A DNA stretch of 36,358 bases from Stenotrophomonas sp. UBA2124 (GTDB taxonomy: Bacteria > Pseudomonadota > Gammaproteobacteria > Xanthomonadales > Xanthomonadaceae). The DNA lies in NCBI GenBank assembly GCA_002329155.1, contig DCXY01000051.1, forward strand, positions 1 through 36,358, read 5' to 3'. The translations under genes and the position numbers were made by a program. The notes beneath the pieces were generated by a model. That model did no database searches. It was given only the letters and a program-made list of their open reading frames with translations, and had not been told where the DNA came from. Below are positions 8,745 to 17,156 of this stretch, in pieces. Position 1 is the first letter of the stretch, and the number at the start of each line of letters is the position of its first letter.

Positions 8745-9173
8745 ATGAAGCGCGTACTGAAACAACCGGCATTCCGTGGCAACCAGTCGGGCATGAGCCT
8801 GCTGGAGATCATCATCGTCATCGTGCTGATCGGCGCGGTGCTGACCCTGGTGGGCAGCCGCGTGCTGGGCGGAGCAGATCGCGGCAAGGCCAATCTGGCC
8901 AAGACCCAGATCCAGACGCTCAGCGGCAAGGTGGAGAACTACAAGCTCGACACCGGCCGCCTGCCGACCAAACTCGACGACCTTGCCACCCAGCCCAGCG
9001 GCGTCAGCGGTTGGCTGGGCCCGTATGCCAAGGCCGCCGAGTTCAACGACCCGTGGGGCAATGCGGTGCAGTACCGCGCGCCCGGCGAAGGGCAGCCGTT
9101 CGACCTGATCAGCCTGGGCGCGGATGGCCAGCCCGGCGGCGAGAGCTACAACGCCGACATCCACAACAAGTAA
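8745..9173 (+). CDS. gspG: Major pseudopilin GspG
   Basis: GspG is the main subunit of the periplasmic pseudopilus. The start is ATG 8745 behind GAGGAAA (8732-8738); an in-frame TTG at 8724 lacks such support. The 142-residue prepilin has a GspO-type cleavage site after Gly16, followed by MSLLEIIIVIVLIG with the conserved Glu at +5 of the mature protein. The C-terminal part carries the GspG signature (DPWGN, YRAPGEG, ISLGADGQPGG) that forms the calcium-binding loop in the family. Length and motifs are typical. Confidence 0.96.
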   Translation: MKRVLKQPAFRGNQSGMSLLEIIIVIVLIGAVLTLVGSRVLGGADRGKANLAKTQIQTLSGKVENYKLDTGRLPTKLDDLATQPSGVSGWLGPYAKAAEFNDPWGNAVQYRAPGEGQPFDLISLGADGQPGGESYNADIHNK

Positions 9174-9179
9174 GCCGCG

Positions 9180-9683
9180 ATGAGCCTGCCGCAGCGCCAG
9201 CGCCCGTCACGCCGTCCTGCAGCGCACCCGCGCCGCAGCGCAGGTGTGTCGCTGCTGGAAATGCTGCTGGTGCTGGCGCTGATCGCCGCCATTGCCCTGG
9301 TTGCAGCAATGGCGATGAGTGGTGGCATGGACGGCATGAAGCTGCGCTCGGCCGGCAAGACGGTGGCCGCGGAGCTGCGCTACGCGCGCACCCGCGCCAT
9401 CGCCACCGGCCAGCCGCAGGAGTTCAGCGTGGACCTGCGCAGCCGCCGCTGGCAGGGCGCCAATGGCCGCAACGGTGAACTGCCCGAGGCGCTGTCGCTG
9501 CGCTACACCGGCGCGCGCGAAGTGCAGACGCGCAGTAATGTGGGCGTGGTGCGCTTCTTCGAGGATGGTGCCTCCACCGGTGGCCGTATCGAGCTGGCCG
9601 CCAAGTCGGCGGTGTGGCGCATCGACGTGGGCTGGATCACCGGTGACGTGCGCTCCGGCCTGCTGCAGGGTAAGGCGGGATGA
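9180..9683 (+). CDS. gspH: Minor pseudopilin GspH
   Basis: This minor pseudopilin is 167 residues long. A basic leader of 22 residues ends in RRSAG, giving cleavage at Gly22/Val23 before VSLLEMLLVLALIAAIAL, with Glu at +5. The C-terminal half has the GspH pattern VRFFEDGASTGGRIEL. In the family it links the tip complex (I-J-K) to the GspG fibre. The gene starts 6 bases after gspG and overlaps gspI by 4 bases (ATGA). Confidence 0.92.
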   Translation: MSLPQRQRPSRRPAAHPRRSAGVSLLEMLLVLALIAAIALVAAMAMSGGMDGMKLRSAGKTVAAELRYARTRAIATGQPQEFSVDLRSRRWQGANGRNGELPEALSLRYTGAREVQTRSNVGVVRFFEDGASTGGRIELAAKSAVWRIDVGWITGDVRSGLLQGKAG

Positions 9684-10072
9684 AGCGCCAGCAGGGTTTC
9701 TCGCTGATCGAAGTGATCGTCGCCTTCGCGCTGCTGGCGCTGGCGGCGACGCTGCTGCTGGGCAGCCTGTCCGGTGCCGCGCGGCAGGTGAGCGTGGCGG
9801 AGAACCAGGGGCGCGCGGCGCTGCATGCGCAGTCGCTGCTGGCCAGTGCCGGCGTGGATGCGCCGCTTTCCGAAGGCACGCGCCAAGGCGAATGGGAGCA
9901 GGGGCGCTACCACTGGACGCTGCAGATCGCGCCCTACATCGAGCCGCGCCAGCGTGAGTCACGGCTGTGGCGTCTCGACCTTCAGGTGCGCTGGGGCGAG
10001 AGTGCGCAGGAGCAGCTGCAGTGGCGCACGCTGCGGTTGCGTGGTGATGGCGCGGTCGGGGGCTTGCAGTGA
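9680..10072 (+). CDS. gspI: Minor pseudopilin GspI
   Basis: A 130-residue prepilin with a very short leader, cleaved after Gly6 (MKRQQG), followed by FSLIEVIVAFALLALAA with Glu at +5. In the family it nucleates the pseudopilus tip with GspJ and GspK. It overlaps gspH (ATGA) and gspJ (GTGA) by 4 bases each, suggesting translational coupling. Confidence 0.93.
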   Translation: MKRQQGFSLIEVIVAFALLALAATLLLGSLSGAARQVSVAENQGRAALHAQSLLASAGVDAPLSEGTRQGEWEQGRYHWTLQIAPYIEPRQRESRLWRLDLQVRWGESAQEQLQWRTLRLRGDGAVGGLQ

Positions 10073-10725
10073 GCCGTCGTCGTCCGCGGGCCGCGCGCGG
10101 CTTCACCCTGATCGAAGTGCTGCTGGCCACCACGCTGCTGGCCGCCGGCATGGCGCTTGCCTTCGCCATCGTGCGTTCGACATTGGCCATCAGCACACGC
10201 GGTGAAATCATCGCGGCACAGAATGAACGCATGCGCGGCGTGGAAGGCTTCCTGCGGCGCCGCCTGTCCAGTGCCATGCCGCTGCCACTGCCCAAGCCGG
10301 ACACCGACCCGACCGCACAGGCCTTCGTGTTCGATGGCCAGCCGCAGCAGATGCGTTTCGTCGCCGATATTCCTTCGTATCTGGGTCGCGGCGGCCCGTA
10401 TGTGCACAGCCTTGAGGTCAGCGGTGAAGGCGAGACGCGCGAACTGCGCATCGGCCTGACCCTGCTGCAGAACGGGCAGCTGGTGCTGGAGAACCCGCCG
10501 CGTGGCAGCGAGCTGCTGGTGGATGGGCTCAAGCAGGTACGCCTCCGCTACCGCGGCATCAATCCGCAGAACGGCGGTCTGGGTGACTGGCAGGACAATT
10601 GGGAGCAGCCGGGGCGCATGCCGCTGCTGGTCGCCATCGACATCACCCCGGCGCAGGGCGCGCCGTGGCCACAACTGGTGGTGAGCGTGCCGCAGTACGG
10701 CGCGCTGCCGGGGCAGTGGCGATGA
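10069..10725 (+). CDS. gspJ: Minor pseudopilin GspJ
   Basis: A 218-residue prepilin starting at GTG 10069. Cleavage is after Gly11, then FTLIEVLLATTLLAAGMALA with Glu at +5. The long C-terminal beta-rich region (FVADIPSYLGRGGPYVHSLE, then VDGLKQVRLRYRG) fits GspJ of the tip complex. It overlaps gspI and gspK by 4 bases. Confidence 0.92.
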   Translation: MSRRRPRAARGFTLIEVLLATTLLAAGMALAFAIVRSTLAISTRGEIIAAQNERMRGVEGFLRRRLSSAMPLPLPKPDTDPTAQAFVFDGQPQQMRFVADIPSYLGRGGPYVHSLEVSGEGETRELRIGLTLLQNGQLVLENPPRGSELLVDGLKQVRLRYRGINPQNGGLGDWQDNWEQPGRMPLLVAIDITPAQGAPWPQLVVSVPQYGALPGQWR

Positions 10726-11564
10726 AGCCGCGCGGTGCCGCGCTCGTGCTGGTGCTGTGGCTGGTGGCGCTGCTTGCTGCCACCATCGGCGCGTTCGCTT
10801 TGAGTGCGCGCGTGGAATACATGCAGGGCAGGGTGACCGCCGACATTGGTCAGGGCCAGGAGATCGCGCGCGCCGGCATCGACTATGCGTTGTCGCGGAT
10901 GCGTGGCACGCCCACGCAACCTGCCTGGCATGCCGATGGCCGCCCCTACCGCTGGCCGTTCGACGGGCGCACGGTCGAACTGCGCGTCATCGACGAGGCC
11001 GGCAAGGTTGATCTGAACCAGAGTGATCGCCCGCTGCTCGAAGGCCTGCTGCGCGCCCTGTCGGTGGAGCCCACGCGGGCCACGCAGGTGGCCGGTGCCA
11101 TCCTCGACTGGCGTGATCCGGACGATCTGCGCCAGCCCACCGGCGGCGCCGAAAGCGCCGACTATGCGGGCGCCGGCTACCCCTACGGTGCCAAGAACGC
11201 ACGCTTCGACAGCATCGGCGAACTGCAGCGGCTGATCGGCATGGATGCGGCGCTGTACGCTCAGCTGGCGCCGCTGGTGACGGTATACGGCGCGGCACGG
11301 CCCGACCCACGGTTGGCGCAGGCGCCGGTGTTGACCGCCATGGGCATGGATGCGGCATTGATCATCGCCCAGCGCGAGCGCGAAACCCCCGGTGGCGGTG
11401 CAGCAACGGGGGGTGGTACGGGCATTTATAGTGTGGACAGCCGGGTGCAGATGAACGACGAACGTGTGGCGGTGCTGCGGGCAGTCGTGCAGCTGTCACC
11501 GCAGGGTGCAACCGGCCTGCCTTATACAGTGGTGCGCTGGGAACAGGGAGCGGTATCGAGATGA
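10722..11564 (+). CDS. gspK: Minor pseudopilin GspK (tip)
   Basis: This is the large tip pseudopilin, 280 residues from ATG 10722; the frame stays open further upstream inside gspJ, but there is no start signal there. Cleavage is expected after Gly5 (MKPRG), giving AALVLVLWLVALLAATIGAF. The Glu found at +5 in other pseudopilins is a hydrophobic residue here, as is normal for GspK. The body holds the SAM-like alpha domain (VDLNQSD, AGAILDWRDPDD) and ends VVRWEQGAVSR. It is somewhat shorter than enterobacterial GspK. The gene overlaps gspL by 4 bases. Confidence 0.93.
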   Translation: MKPRGAALVLVLWLVALLAATIGAFALSARVEYMQGRVTADIGQGQEIARAGIDYALSRMRGTPTQPAWHADGRPYRWPFDGRTVELRVIDEAGKVDLNQSDRPLLEGLLRALSVEPTRATQVAGAILDWRDPDDLRQPTGGAESADYAGAGYPYGAKNARFDSIGELQRLIGMDAALYAQLAPLVTVYGAARPDPRLAQAPVLTAMGMDAALIIAQRERETPGGGAATGGGTGIYSVDSRVQMNDERVAVLRAVVQLSPQGATGLPYTVVRWEQGAVSR

Positions 11565-12715
11565 CGGCGTTGCGCGAAAGACTGGGACAGCTGGGGGCAC
11601 GCGTCACGCCGGGCGCCGGTGGCTTCTGGGCGTGGTGGAAGACCTCGCTGCTGTCGTGGCTGCCCGCACGCTGGCGGGTGCTGCTGGGCGTGTCCGATGC
11701 GCGCCTGCTGCTGTCACCACAGCGCGAGCACCTGCAGGTGCTGCATGCCCACGCCGGTACCAGCCACCTGCTGCAGTCGCTGCCCACACCGCTGCTGCCC
11801 GAGGCGCTGGACGCCGCATTGCCGGCACGCGAAGCCGGCCTGCCGCGTTTCGCGCTGCTGCCGGCCGGCAAGGTGCTGCGCAAGTCACTGCGGCTGCCGG
11901 CCGCTGCCGAAGGGCGCCTGCATGATGTGCTGCGCTTCGAGATCGACCGGCAGACGCCGTTCACCGCCGATCAGGTGTATTTCGACGTGCGCCTGCTCGA
12001 CCGCCTGCCTGATGGCCAGCTGCAGGTGGAGCTGATCACCGCACCGCGCCACCTTGTTGAAGCGCTGCTATCGCCACGCGAGGCATGGCACGGCCAGCTG
12101 GACGGCGTGGATGCCGCCGATGCCGATGGCCTGCCGCTGGGCGTGAACCTGCTGCCTGCCGCTGCACGCCGCCCACGGTACAACCCGATGCGGCGGCTGG
12201 AACGCCTGCTGCTGCTCGGCAGCGTGGTGATGCTGGTACTGGCGGCATGGCAGCTGCTGGACAACCGCCGACAGGCCGCCACGCAACTGGATGCACAGGT
12301 GGAGGCGGCAGCAGTACGCGCACGTGCCGTCGCCACCCAACGCCAGCAGTTGCAGGACCTGGTCGATGGTCAGGCTTTCTTCACCGAACAGCGCACCACG
12401 CACCCCACCGCCACGGAAGTGATCAATGAACTCAGCCGCCGCCTGGGCGATGACACTTCGCTGGAGAAACTTTCCATCGAGAACGGGCGCATGCAGCTGA
12501 TAGGCATGAGCAGCAGCGCCTCGTCACTGGTATCCATGCTGGAAGGCGCGCCGTTGTGGAAGACGCCCTCGCTGACCGGCGTGCTGCAGGCAGGTGGTGG
12601 CGAGCGCCGCGAGCGTTTCACGCTTACCGCCGAGCTGCGCGCGCCGGAGAACGCAGCAGCGCCGCGTGCGCCGGAAAAGGGGGCCGCCGATGGCGCTGCA
12701 ACCCGCTCGCCGTGA
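11561..12715 (+). CDS. gspL: Type II secretion protein GspL
   Basis: A bitopic inner-membrane protein of 384 residues. The cytoplasmic, actin-like N-terminal half (VLLGVSDARLLLS, then LRFEIDRQTPF) binds GspE in the family. A single membrane helix lies at about residues 214-233 (LLLLGSVVMLVLAAW). A PilN-like ferredoxin-fold periplasmic part follows, with a coiled-coil stretch around VEAAAVRARAVATQ. It overlaps gspM by 26 bases. Confidence 0.93.
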   Translation: MTALRERLGQLGARVTPGAGGFWAWWKTSLLSWLPARWRVLLGVSDARLLLSPQREHLQVLHAHAGTSHLLQSLPTPLLPEALDAALPAREAGLPRFALLPAGKVLRKSLRLPAAAEGRLHDVLRFEIDRQTPFTADQVYFDVRLLDRLPDGQLQVELITAPRHLVEALLSPREAWHGQLDGVDAADADGLPLGVNLLPAAARRPRYNPMRRLERLLLLGSVVMLVLAAWQLLDNRRQAATQLDAQVEAAAVRARAVATQRQQLQDLVDGQAFFTEQRTTHPTATEVINELSRRLGDDTSLEKLSIENGRMQLIGMSSSASSLVSMLEGAPLWKTPSLTGVLQAGGGERRERFTLTAELRAPENAAAPRAPEKGAADGAATRSP

Positions 12716-13304
12716 CCGCTGGCTGGCACTGGGTCTGCTGCTGGCGGTGCTGGCGGTGATCTATCTGTTGCTGGTGCATCCGCTGTGGACCCAGCCCATG
12801 CGTGCGGTGGACGCGCAGATCACCACACTGCAGGAACGCCAGCAACGCATCGCGCTGCAGCTGAAACAGGCGCCGCAGGTGGCGCAGCGGCTGCAGCAGG
12901 CCCAGCAGGTGCTGGCATCGCAGCCGGGCTTCATGACCGAGGCCTCGGTGGAACTGGCGACCTCCCAGCTGGTGCAGCGGTTGGAAGAGGCCGCGCGCCA
13001 GGCCAGCCCCGACAACCGCAGCTGCGCCATCAGCGACCGCTCACCGATGCCGGCCGACAGCGCGGGCCGCTTCGTGCGCGTGGCGGTGCAGGTGCGTCTG
13101 CGCTGCGGCATGAGTGAATGGATGAACGTGTTGCAGACTTTGGAGACCGGTGCGCCGCAGCTGAGCGTGGACCGCCTGGACATCCTGGCCGGTGCGGGTG
13201 GCGGTGAAGCGAACAATGGCCTGGACGTGAGCTTTGAACTCAGTGGCTACCTGCGCCCGGGTGTAGTGGAAGGCGCGAGCGCGGAGGTGGCCGATGCGCA
13301 GTGA
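12690..13304 (+). CDS. gspM: Type II secretion protein GspM
   Basis: A 204-residue bitopic inner-membrane protein from ATG 12690, which overlaps the end of gspL by 26 bases; the frame is open earlier but only within gspL. It has a short basic N-terminus (MALQPARRDR), a membrane helix at about residues 11-30, then a Gln-rich coiled coil (ITTLQERQQRIALQLKQ) and a small alpha/beta domain. GspM stabilises GspL in the platform. Confidence 0.9.
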   Translation: MALQPARRDRWLALGLLLAVLAVIYLLLVHPLWTQPMRAVDAQITTLQERQQRIALQLKQAPQVAQRLQQAQQVLASQPGFMTEASVELATSQLVQRLEEAARQASPDNRSCAISDRSPMPADSAGRFVRVAVQVRLRCGMSEWMNVLQTLETGAPQLSVDRLDILAGAGGGEANNGLDVSFELSGYLRPGVVEGASAEVADAQ

Positions 13305-14046
13305 TGCCGCGGGCCTGCGCACATGGCTGCTGGCCGCGCTTGGCGGCTGGGCGCTGGTTGTGTGGGCGGCCACCCTGTTCGGGCTGGGCACGCGCATCGG
13401 TAGCCCCGACGCCACCCTGGAGGCACCGCCATTGCCAGCCGTGCCCACGCCGGCAGCGCCGCGCGCCGGCGCCAGCGACAACACCGAGGCACAGTCGCGG
13501 CCACTGTTTGCCAGCGACCGCCGCCCGCATCCGTTCGTGCTGGGCGGTGGCGACGAGCAGCCTGCCGGCACCGTGCGCTTGACCGGCGTGCTGATCACTC
13601 CCGGCATGGAAATGGCCACCCTGACCACCGACCAGGGCCAGTCGCTGCGGCTGCGCCTGGGTGGCGAGGCGCAGAGCGGTTGGCAACTGCTGTCGGTGGA
13701 ACCGCGCTCGGCCGTGGTCAGCGGCCCCACCGGTACGTTGACTCTGGAAATGCAGGTGTACAGCGGCAGCGGCAAGACCGAAGGCGTTGCCGCACCGGCG
13801 TTGCCTGCAGCTCCCGCAGCCGGTGCCACCAATACCAATGGTGCAGCGGCAGGCACCGCCACGGCAGCGGGTGCAGCAGGCGCGGCCGTGCCGCCGCCGG
13901 CTCCGGCCGCCGCACCCACCGTACCGAAAAGCGACGCGGCCGGTCCCTCGGCCGAGCAGATCAAGGCAATACGCGAACGCATCCAGGCCCGCCGCAGGCA
14001 GGCGCAACAACAACAGGCCGGCGCCCCCGGCGGCCAGAAACCGTAG
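13294..14046 (+). CDS. gspN: Type II secretion protein GspN (XpsN), GspC-like HR domain
   Basis: A 250-residue protein overlapping gspM by 11 bases. It has one N-terminal membrane helix (about residues 9-30), a Pro/Ala-rich linker, an HR-like segment (RPLFASDRRP, RLTGVLITPGMEMATL, SLRLRLGGEAQSGWQLLSVE, near residues 68-150) and a long Ala/Pro-rich tail with a Gln/Arg-rich end. The HR-type fold is that of GspC, the protein joining the inner-membrane platform to the secretin. No separate gspC is present in the cluster, so this gene probably fills that role, as proposed for Xanthomonas XpsN. The assignment rests mainly on gene order and topology. Confidence 0.85.
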   Translation: MRSDAAGLRTWLLAALGGWALVVWAATLFGLGTRIGSPDATLEAPPLPAVPTPAAPRAGASDNTEAQSRPLFASDRRPHPFVLGGGDEQPAGTVRLTGVLITPGMEMATLTTDQGQSLRLRLGGEAQSGWQLLSVEPRSAVVSGPTGTLTLEMQVYSGSGKTEGVAAPALPAAPAAGATNTNGAAAGTATAAGAAGAAVPPPAPAAAPTVPKSDAAGPSAEQIKAIRERIQARRRQAQQQQAGAPGGQKP

Positions 14047-14055
14047 AGTGAGCGC

Positions 14056-16290
14056 ATGACGTCCCGCATAGTTCCCATCACCCTGCTGATCGGCGCCCTG
14101 AGTGCCTGTGCCACCGCCCCCCCGGTGCCGGAGATCCGCCGCAGCGCGCAGACCCCTGCCGAGTTGGCCACGCCCGCACCGGGACAGGCCGCCAACACCC
14201 GCGGGCTGGACGCCGTGGAAGCGCCGGAGGCCGATGCGCAGAGCCGCGCGGTGATCCGCCGTGGCAACGGCACCGTCATCAACCGCGCCGCCGCATCGGC
14301 ACCGCCGCCATCGCTGTCGGCCGCCAGCAGCGGCACGGCGGTATTCAACTTTGAAGGCGAATCGGTACAGGCGGTGACCAAGGCCATCCTTGGCGACATG
14401 CTCGGCCAGAACTACGTCATCGCGCCGGGCGTGCAGGGCACGGTAACCCTGGCCACGCCCAAGCCGGTGTCCCCGGCGCAGGCGCTGAACCTGCTGGAGA
14501 TGGTGCTGGGCTGGAACAACGCGCGCCTGATCTACAGCGGTGGCCGCTACAACGTGGTGCCTGCCGACCAGTCGCTGGCGGGCACGGTGGCGCCCAGCAC
14601 CGCACCGGCATCGGCCGCGCGCGGCTACGAGGTGCGCGTGGTGCCGCTGCAGTACATCTCCGCCAGCGAGATGAAGAAGGTGCTCGAACCCTATGCACGG
14701 CCCAACGCCATCGTCGGCGTCGATGGCTCGCGCAACGTCATCACCCTGGGCGGCACCCGCACCGAGCTGGAGAACTACCTGCGCACGGTGGAAGTGTTCG
14801 ACGTGGACTGGCTCTCCGGCATGTCGGTGGGCGTGTTCCCGCTGCAGTCCGGGCGCGCGGCGCAGGTGGCCGGTGATCTGGAAAAGGTATTCGGCGAAGG
14901 CAGCAAGACGCCGAGCGCCGGCATGTTCCGCTTCATGCCGCTGGAGAACGCCAACGCGGTGCTGGTCATCACGCCGCAGGCGCGCTATCTGGATCAGATC
15001 CAGCAGTGGCTGGACCGCATCGACAGTGCCGGCGGCAACGCGCGCCTGTTCTCGTATGAACTGAAGTACATCAAGGCCAAGGACCTGGCCGACCGCCTGG
15101 CCGAAGTGTTCGGCAGCGGCAGCGGCTCGCGCGGGCAGGGCGATGGCAATGCCTCGCTGGCGCCGGGCGCCACGCCTATCAGCATGGGCACGCAGACGGT
15201 GGACCCGTCCGCAGGCCAGGACAGCAAGCTCGGCGGCAACGAAGGCGGCAGTTTCTCCGGCAGTGGCGATGGCGGCAGTCTGGGCACCGGCGGCGGCTCC
15301 GGCAGTCTGGGCGAAGGCATGGCACTGCCCAACCGCGGCTCCGGCAACGGCAGCGTCACCCTTGAGGTGGAAGGCGACCGCGTGGGCGTCTCCGCCGTGG
15401 AGGAAACCAACACCCTGCTGGTGCGCAGCACGCCGCAGGCGTGGCGTTCCATCCGTGAAGTAGTGGACAAGCTCGACGTGATGCCGATGCAGGTGCACAT
15501 CGAGGCACAGGTGGCCGAGGTTGCACTCACCGGCGAGCTGAGCTACGGCGTCAACTGGTACTTCGAGAACGCTGTGACCGCCGCCGGCCTGCCGTCCGCG
15601 GCGGGGCGCGGCATCTGGGGTGATATTGCCGGCTCCATCGTGCCGGGCAAGAGCGACGGAACCGGTGGCCTGAGCTGGACCTTCCTCGGCAAGAACGCGG
15701 CGGCGGTGATCTCCGCGCTGGACCAGGTCACCGATGTGCGCCTGCTGCAGACGCCTTCGCTGTTCGTGCGCAACAACGCGGTGGCCACCTTGAACGTGGG
15801 CAGCAAGATACCGGTGTATTCGGTTTCGATGTCCGGCATCAACGATAACCAGTATTCGCAGGTGCAGTATCTGGAAACCGGCACCATTCTGAAGGTGCGC
15901 CCGCGCGTGACCCGCGACGGCATGGTGTTCCTGGACATCGTGCAGGAGGTCAGCGCGCCGGAGGGCAAGGAAGACAAGAACGGCAACGTGCGCATCAACA
16001 CCCGCCGCATGAAGACCGAGGCCGCGGTCAATGCCGGCGACACGGTGATGCTCGGCGGCCTGATCGAGGACAGCGCCACCAAAGGCTCCTCCGGTGTGCC
16101 GGGGCTGAGCCGCCTGCCGGTGATCGGTGGCCTGTTCGGGCGCAAGACCCAGAACAGCCGCCGCAGCGAGGTGATCATCCTGCTCACGCCCACCATCGTG
16201 CGTAATCCGCAGGAAGCGCGGAACCTCACCGACGAGTACGGCAGCAAGTTCCGCGCGCTCGATCCGCTCAAGCCCAAGGCAGGCCGCTGA
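14056..16290 (+). CDS. gspD: Type II secretion secretin GspD (XpsD), lipoprotein form
   Basis: The outer-membrane secretin channel, 744 residues. The N-terminus is a lipoprotein signal peptide with lipobox LSAC (Cys18), as described for Xanthomonas XpsD. An N0 domain (~95-170) is followed by N1-N3. A Gly/Ser-rich insertion of ~80 residues (353-433) interrupts N3. The C-terminal secretin domain shows VPGLSRLPVIGGLFG and SEVIILLTPTIV, then an S-domain-like tail. The lipid anchor would allow Lol-type delivery to the outer membrane without a separate pilotin. The gene starts 9 bases after gspN and is the last core component. Confidence 0.96.
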   Translation: MTSRIVPITLLIGALSACATAPPVPEIRRSAQTPAELATPAPGQAANTRGLDAVEAPEADAQSRAVIRRGNGTVINRAAASAPPPSLSAASSGTAVFNFEGESVQAVTKAILGDMLGQNYVIAPGVQGTVTLATPKPVSPAQALNLLEMVLGWNNARLIYSGGRYNVVPADQSLAGTVAPSTAPASAARGYEVRVVPLQYISASEMKKVLEPYARPNAIVGVDGSRNVITLGGTRTELENYLRTVEVFDVDWLSGMSVGVFPLQSGRAAQVAGDLEKVFGEGSKTPSAGMFRFMPLENANAVLVITPQARYLDQIQQWLDRIDSAGGNARLFSYELKYIKAKDLADRLAEVFGSGSGSRGQGDGNASLAPGATPISMGTQTVDPSAGQDSKLGGNEGGSFSGSGDGGSLGTGGGSGSLGEGMALPNRGSGNGSVTLEVEGDRVGVSAVEETNTLLVRSTPQAWRSIREVVDKLDVMPMQVHIEAQVAEVALTGELSYGVNWYFENAVTAAGLPSAAGRGIWGDIAGSIVPGKSDGTGGLSWTFLGKNAAAVISALDQVTDVRLLQTPSLFVRNNAVATLNVGSKIPVYSVSMSGINDNQYSQVQYLETGTILKVRPRVTRDGMVFLDIVQEVSAPEGKEDKNGNVRINTRRMKTEAAVNAGDTVMLGGLIEDSATKGSSGVPGLSRLPVIGGLFGRKTQNSRRSEVIILLTPTIVRNPQEARNLTDEYGSKFRALDPLKPKAGR

Positions 16291-16292
16291 GC

Positions 16293-17156
16293 ATGGCGCT
16301 GCCTGTCGTCCTGTTGCCGGTAGGTGTGGATGACGCGGCGCTTGATGCCTGCCTCGGCGCATTGGAGGCTTCCACGCCCGCCGGCACGCCGGTGTGGCTG
16401 GCCGATGATGGCCAGGCTGGCCCACGCGGGCAGGCGCTGATCGAACACTGGCTGGCGCATACCCGGCTGCAGGCCGAGTACACGCGCCGGCCGCGCCCCA
16501 TCGGCGAGGCCGCGCATCTTGAGCAGATGCTGCAGGCCTGCGGCGATGCCGATGTGGCGGTGCTGGCACCCAATGCAGTGGCCACCAGCGGTTGGCTGCA
16601 GGCGCTGAGCGAATGCTTCGCACGCGATGCGGCCATCGCCACCGCCACGCCGTGGAGCAATGCTGGTGAAACCGTTTCGTGGCCGCGCGTGGGCGAACTC
16701 AACCCCATGCCCGCCGACCCGCAGCGGCTGCTGCAGGCGCTGGCCGGCATGCCGCTGCTGCATCCTGAACTGCCTTCGGCGGTGACCCATGCCGTGCTGA
16801 TCCGTGGCACCGCACGCCGCCGCGCCGGTGGGCTGGATGTGCACAGCTACAGCTCGTGGTACGCGGCACTGGTGGACCTGAGCCTGCGCATGAGCGGCCT
16901 GGGTTGGCGCAATGTGCTGTGTGACAACGCCTTCGTCGGCCGTGGCGCCGAAGGTGAACCCGGCGAGGGCGACATGGAAGTGCTGGGCAACCGATGGCCC
17001 ACCTGGACCGCACGCCTGGCCGGCTTTCTCATGGACGACCCGCTGGATGCGCACCGCGCGCACCTGCAGCAACTCGCCGGGCAGGCGATAATGCCGCAAG
17101 CCCAGCGCGACCTGTTTGACGCCAGTGGTTCCCTTCCAGGCATGGAGCCGCTGTGA
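16293..17156 (+). CDS. GT2-family glycosyltransferase-like protein, probably degenerate
   Basis: A 287-residue protein starting 2 bases after gspD. The fold signals are those of GT2: an N-terminal strand (PVVLLPVGVDDAAL), WLADDGQ where active enzymes have VVDDGS, and a segment like GT2 enzymes of cell-surface glycan synthesis (GWLQAL, ATPWSNAGETVSWPR). The metal-binding NxDT-type motif that should follow the strand VAVLA reads APNA, with no acidic residue. It could be an inactive partner of the next gene product or use a different active site. It overlaps the next gene by 4 bases (GTGA). No substrate can be named. Confidence 0.7.
   Translation: MALPVVLLPVGVDDAALDACLGALEASTPAGTPVWLADDGQAGPRGQALIEHWLAHTRLQAEYTRRPRPIGEAAHLEQMLQACGDADVAVLAPNAVATSGWLQALSECFARDAAIATATPWSNAGETVSWPRVGELNPMPADPQRLLQALAGMPLLHPELPSAVTHAVLIRGTARRRAGGLDVHSYSSWYAALVDLSLRMSGLGWRNVLCDNAFVGRGAEGEPGEGDMEVLGNRWPTWTARLAGFLMDDPLDAHRAHLQQLAGQAIMPQAQRDLFDASGSLPGMEPL

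Noticed and set aside
13240..16623. Very long open frame on the minus strand opposite gspN, gspD and a GT2 gene; similar antisense frames at 1621-3747, 3434-5686, 23038-25536 and 26942-28372
   Set aside because: They are side effects of high-GC codon use. The translations are His/Ala/Gly-rich with no recognisable domain, and the plus strand carries well-supported proteins.
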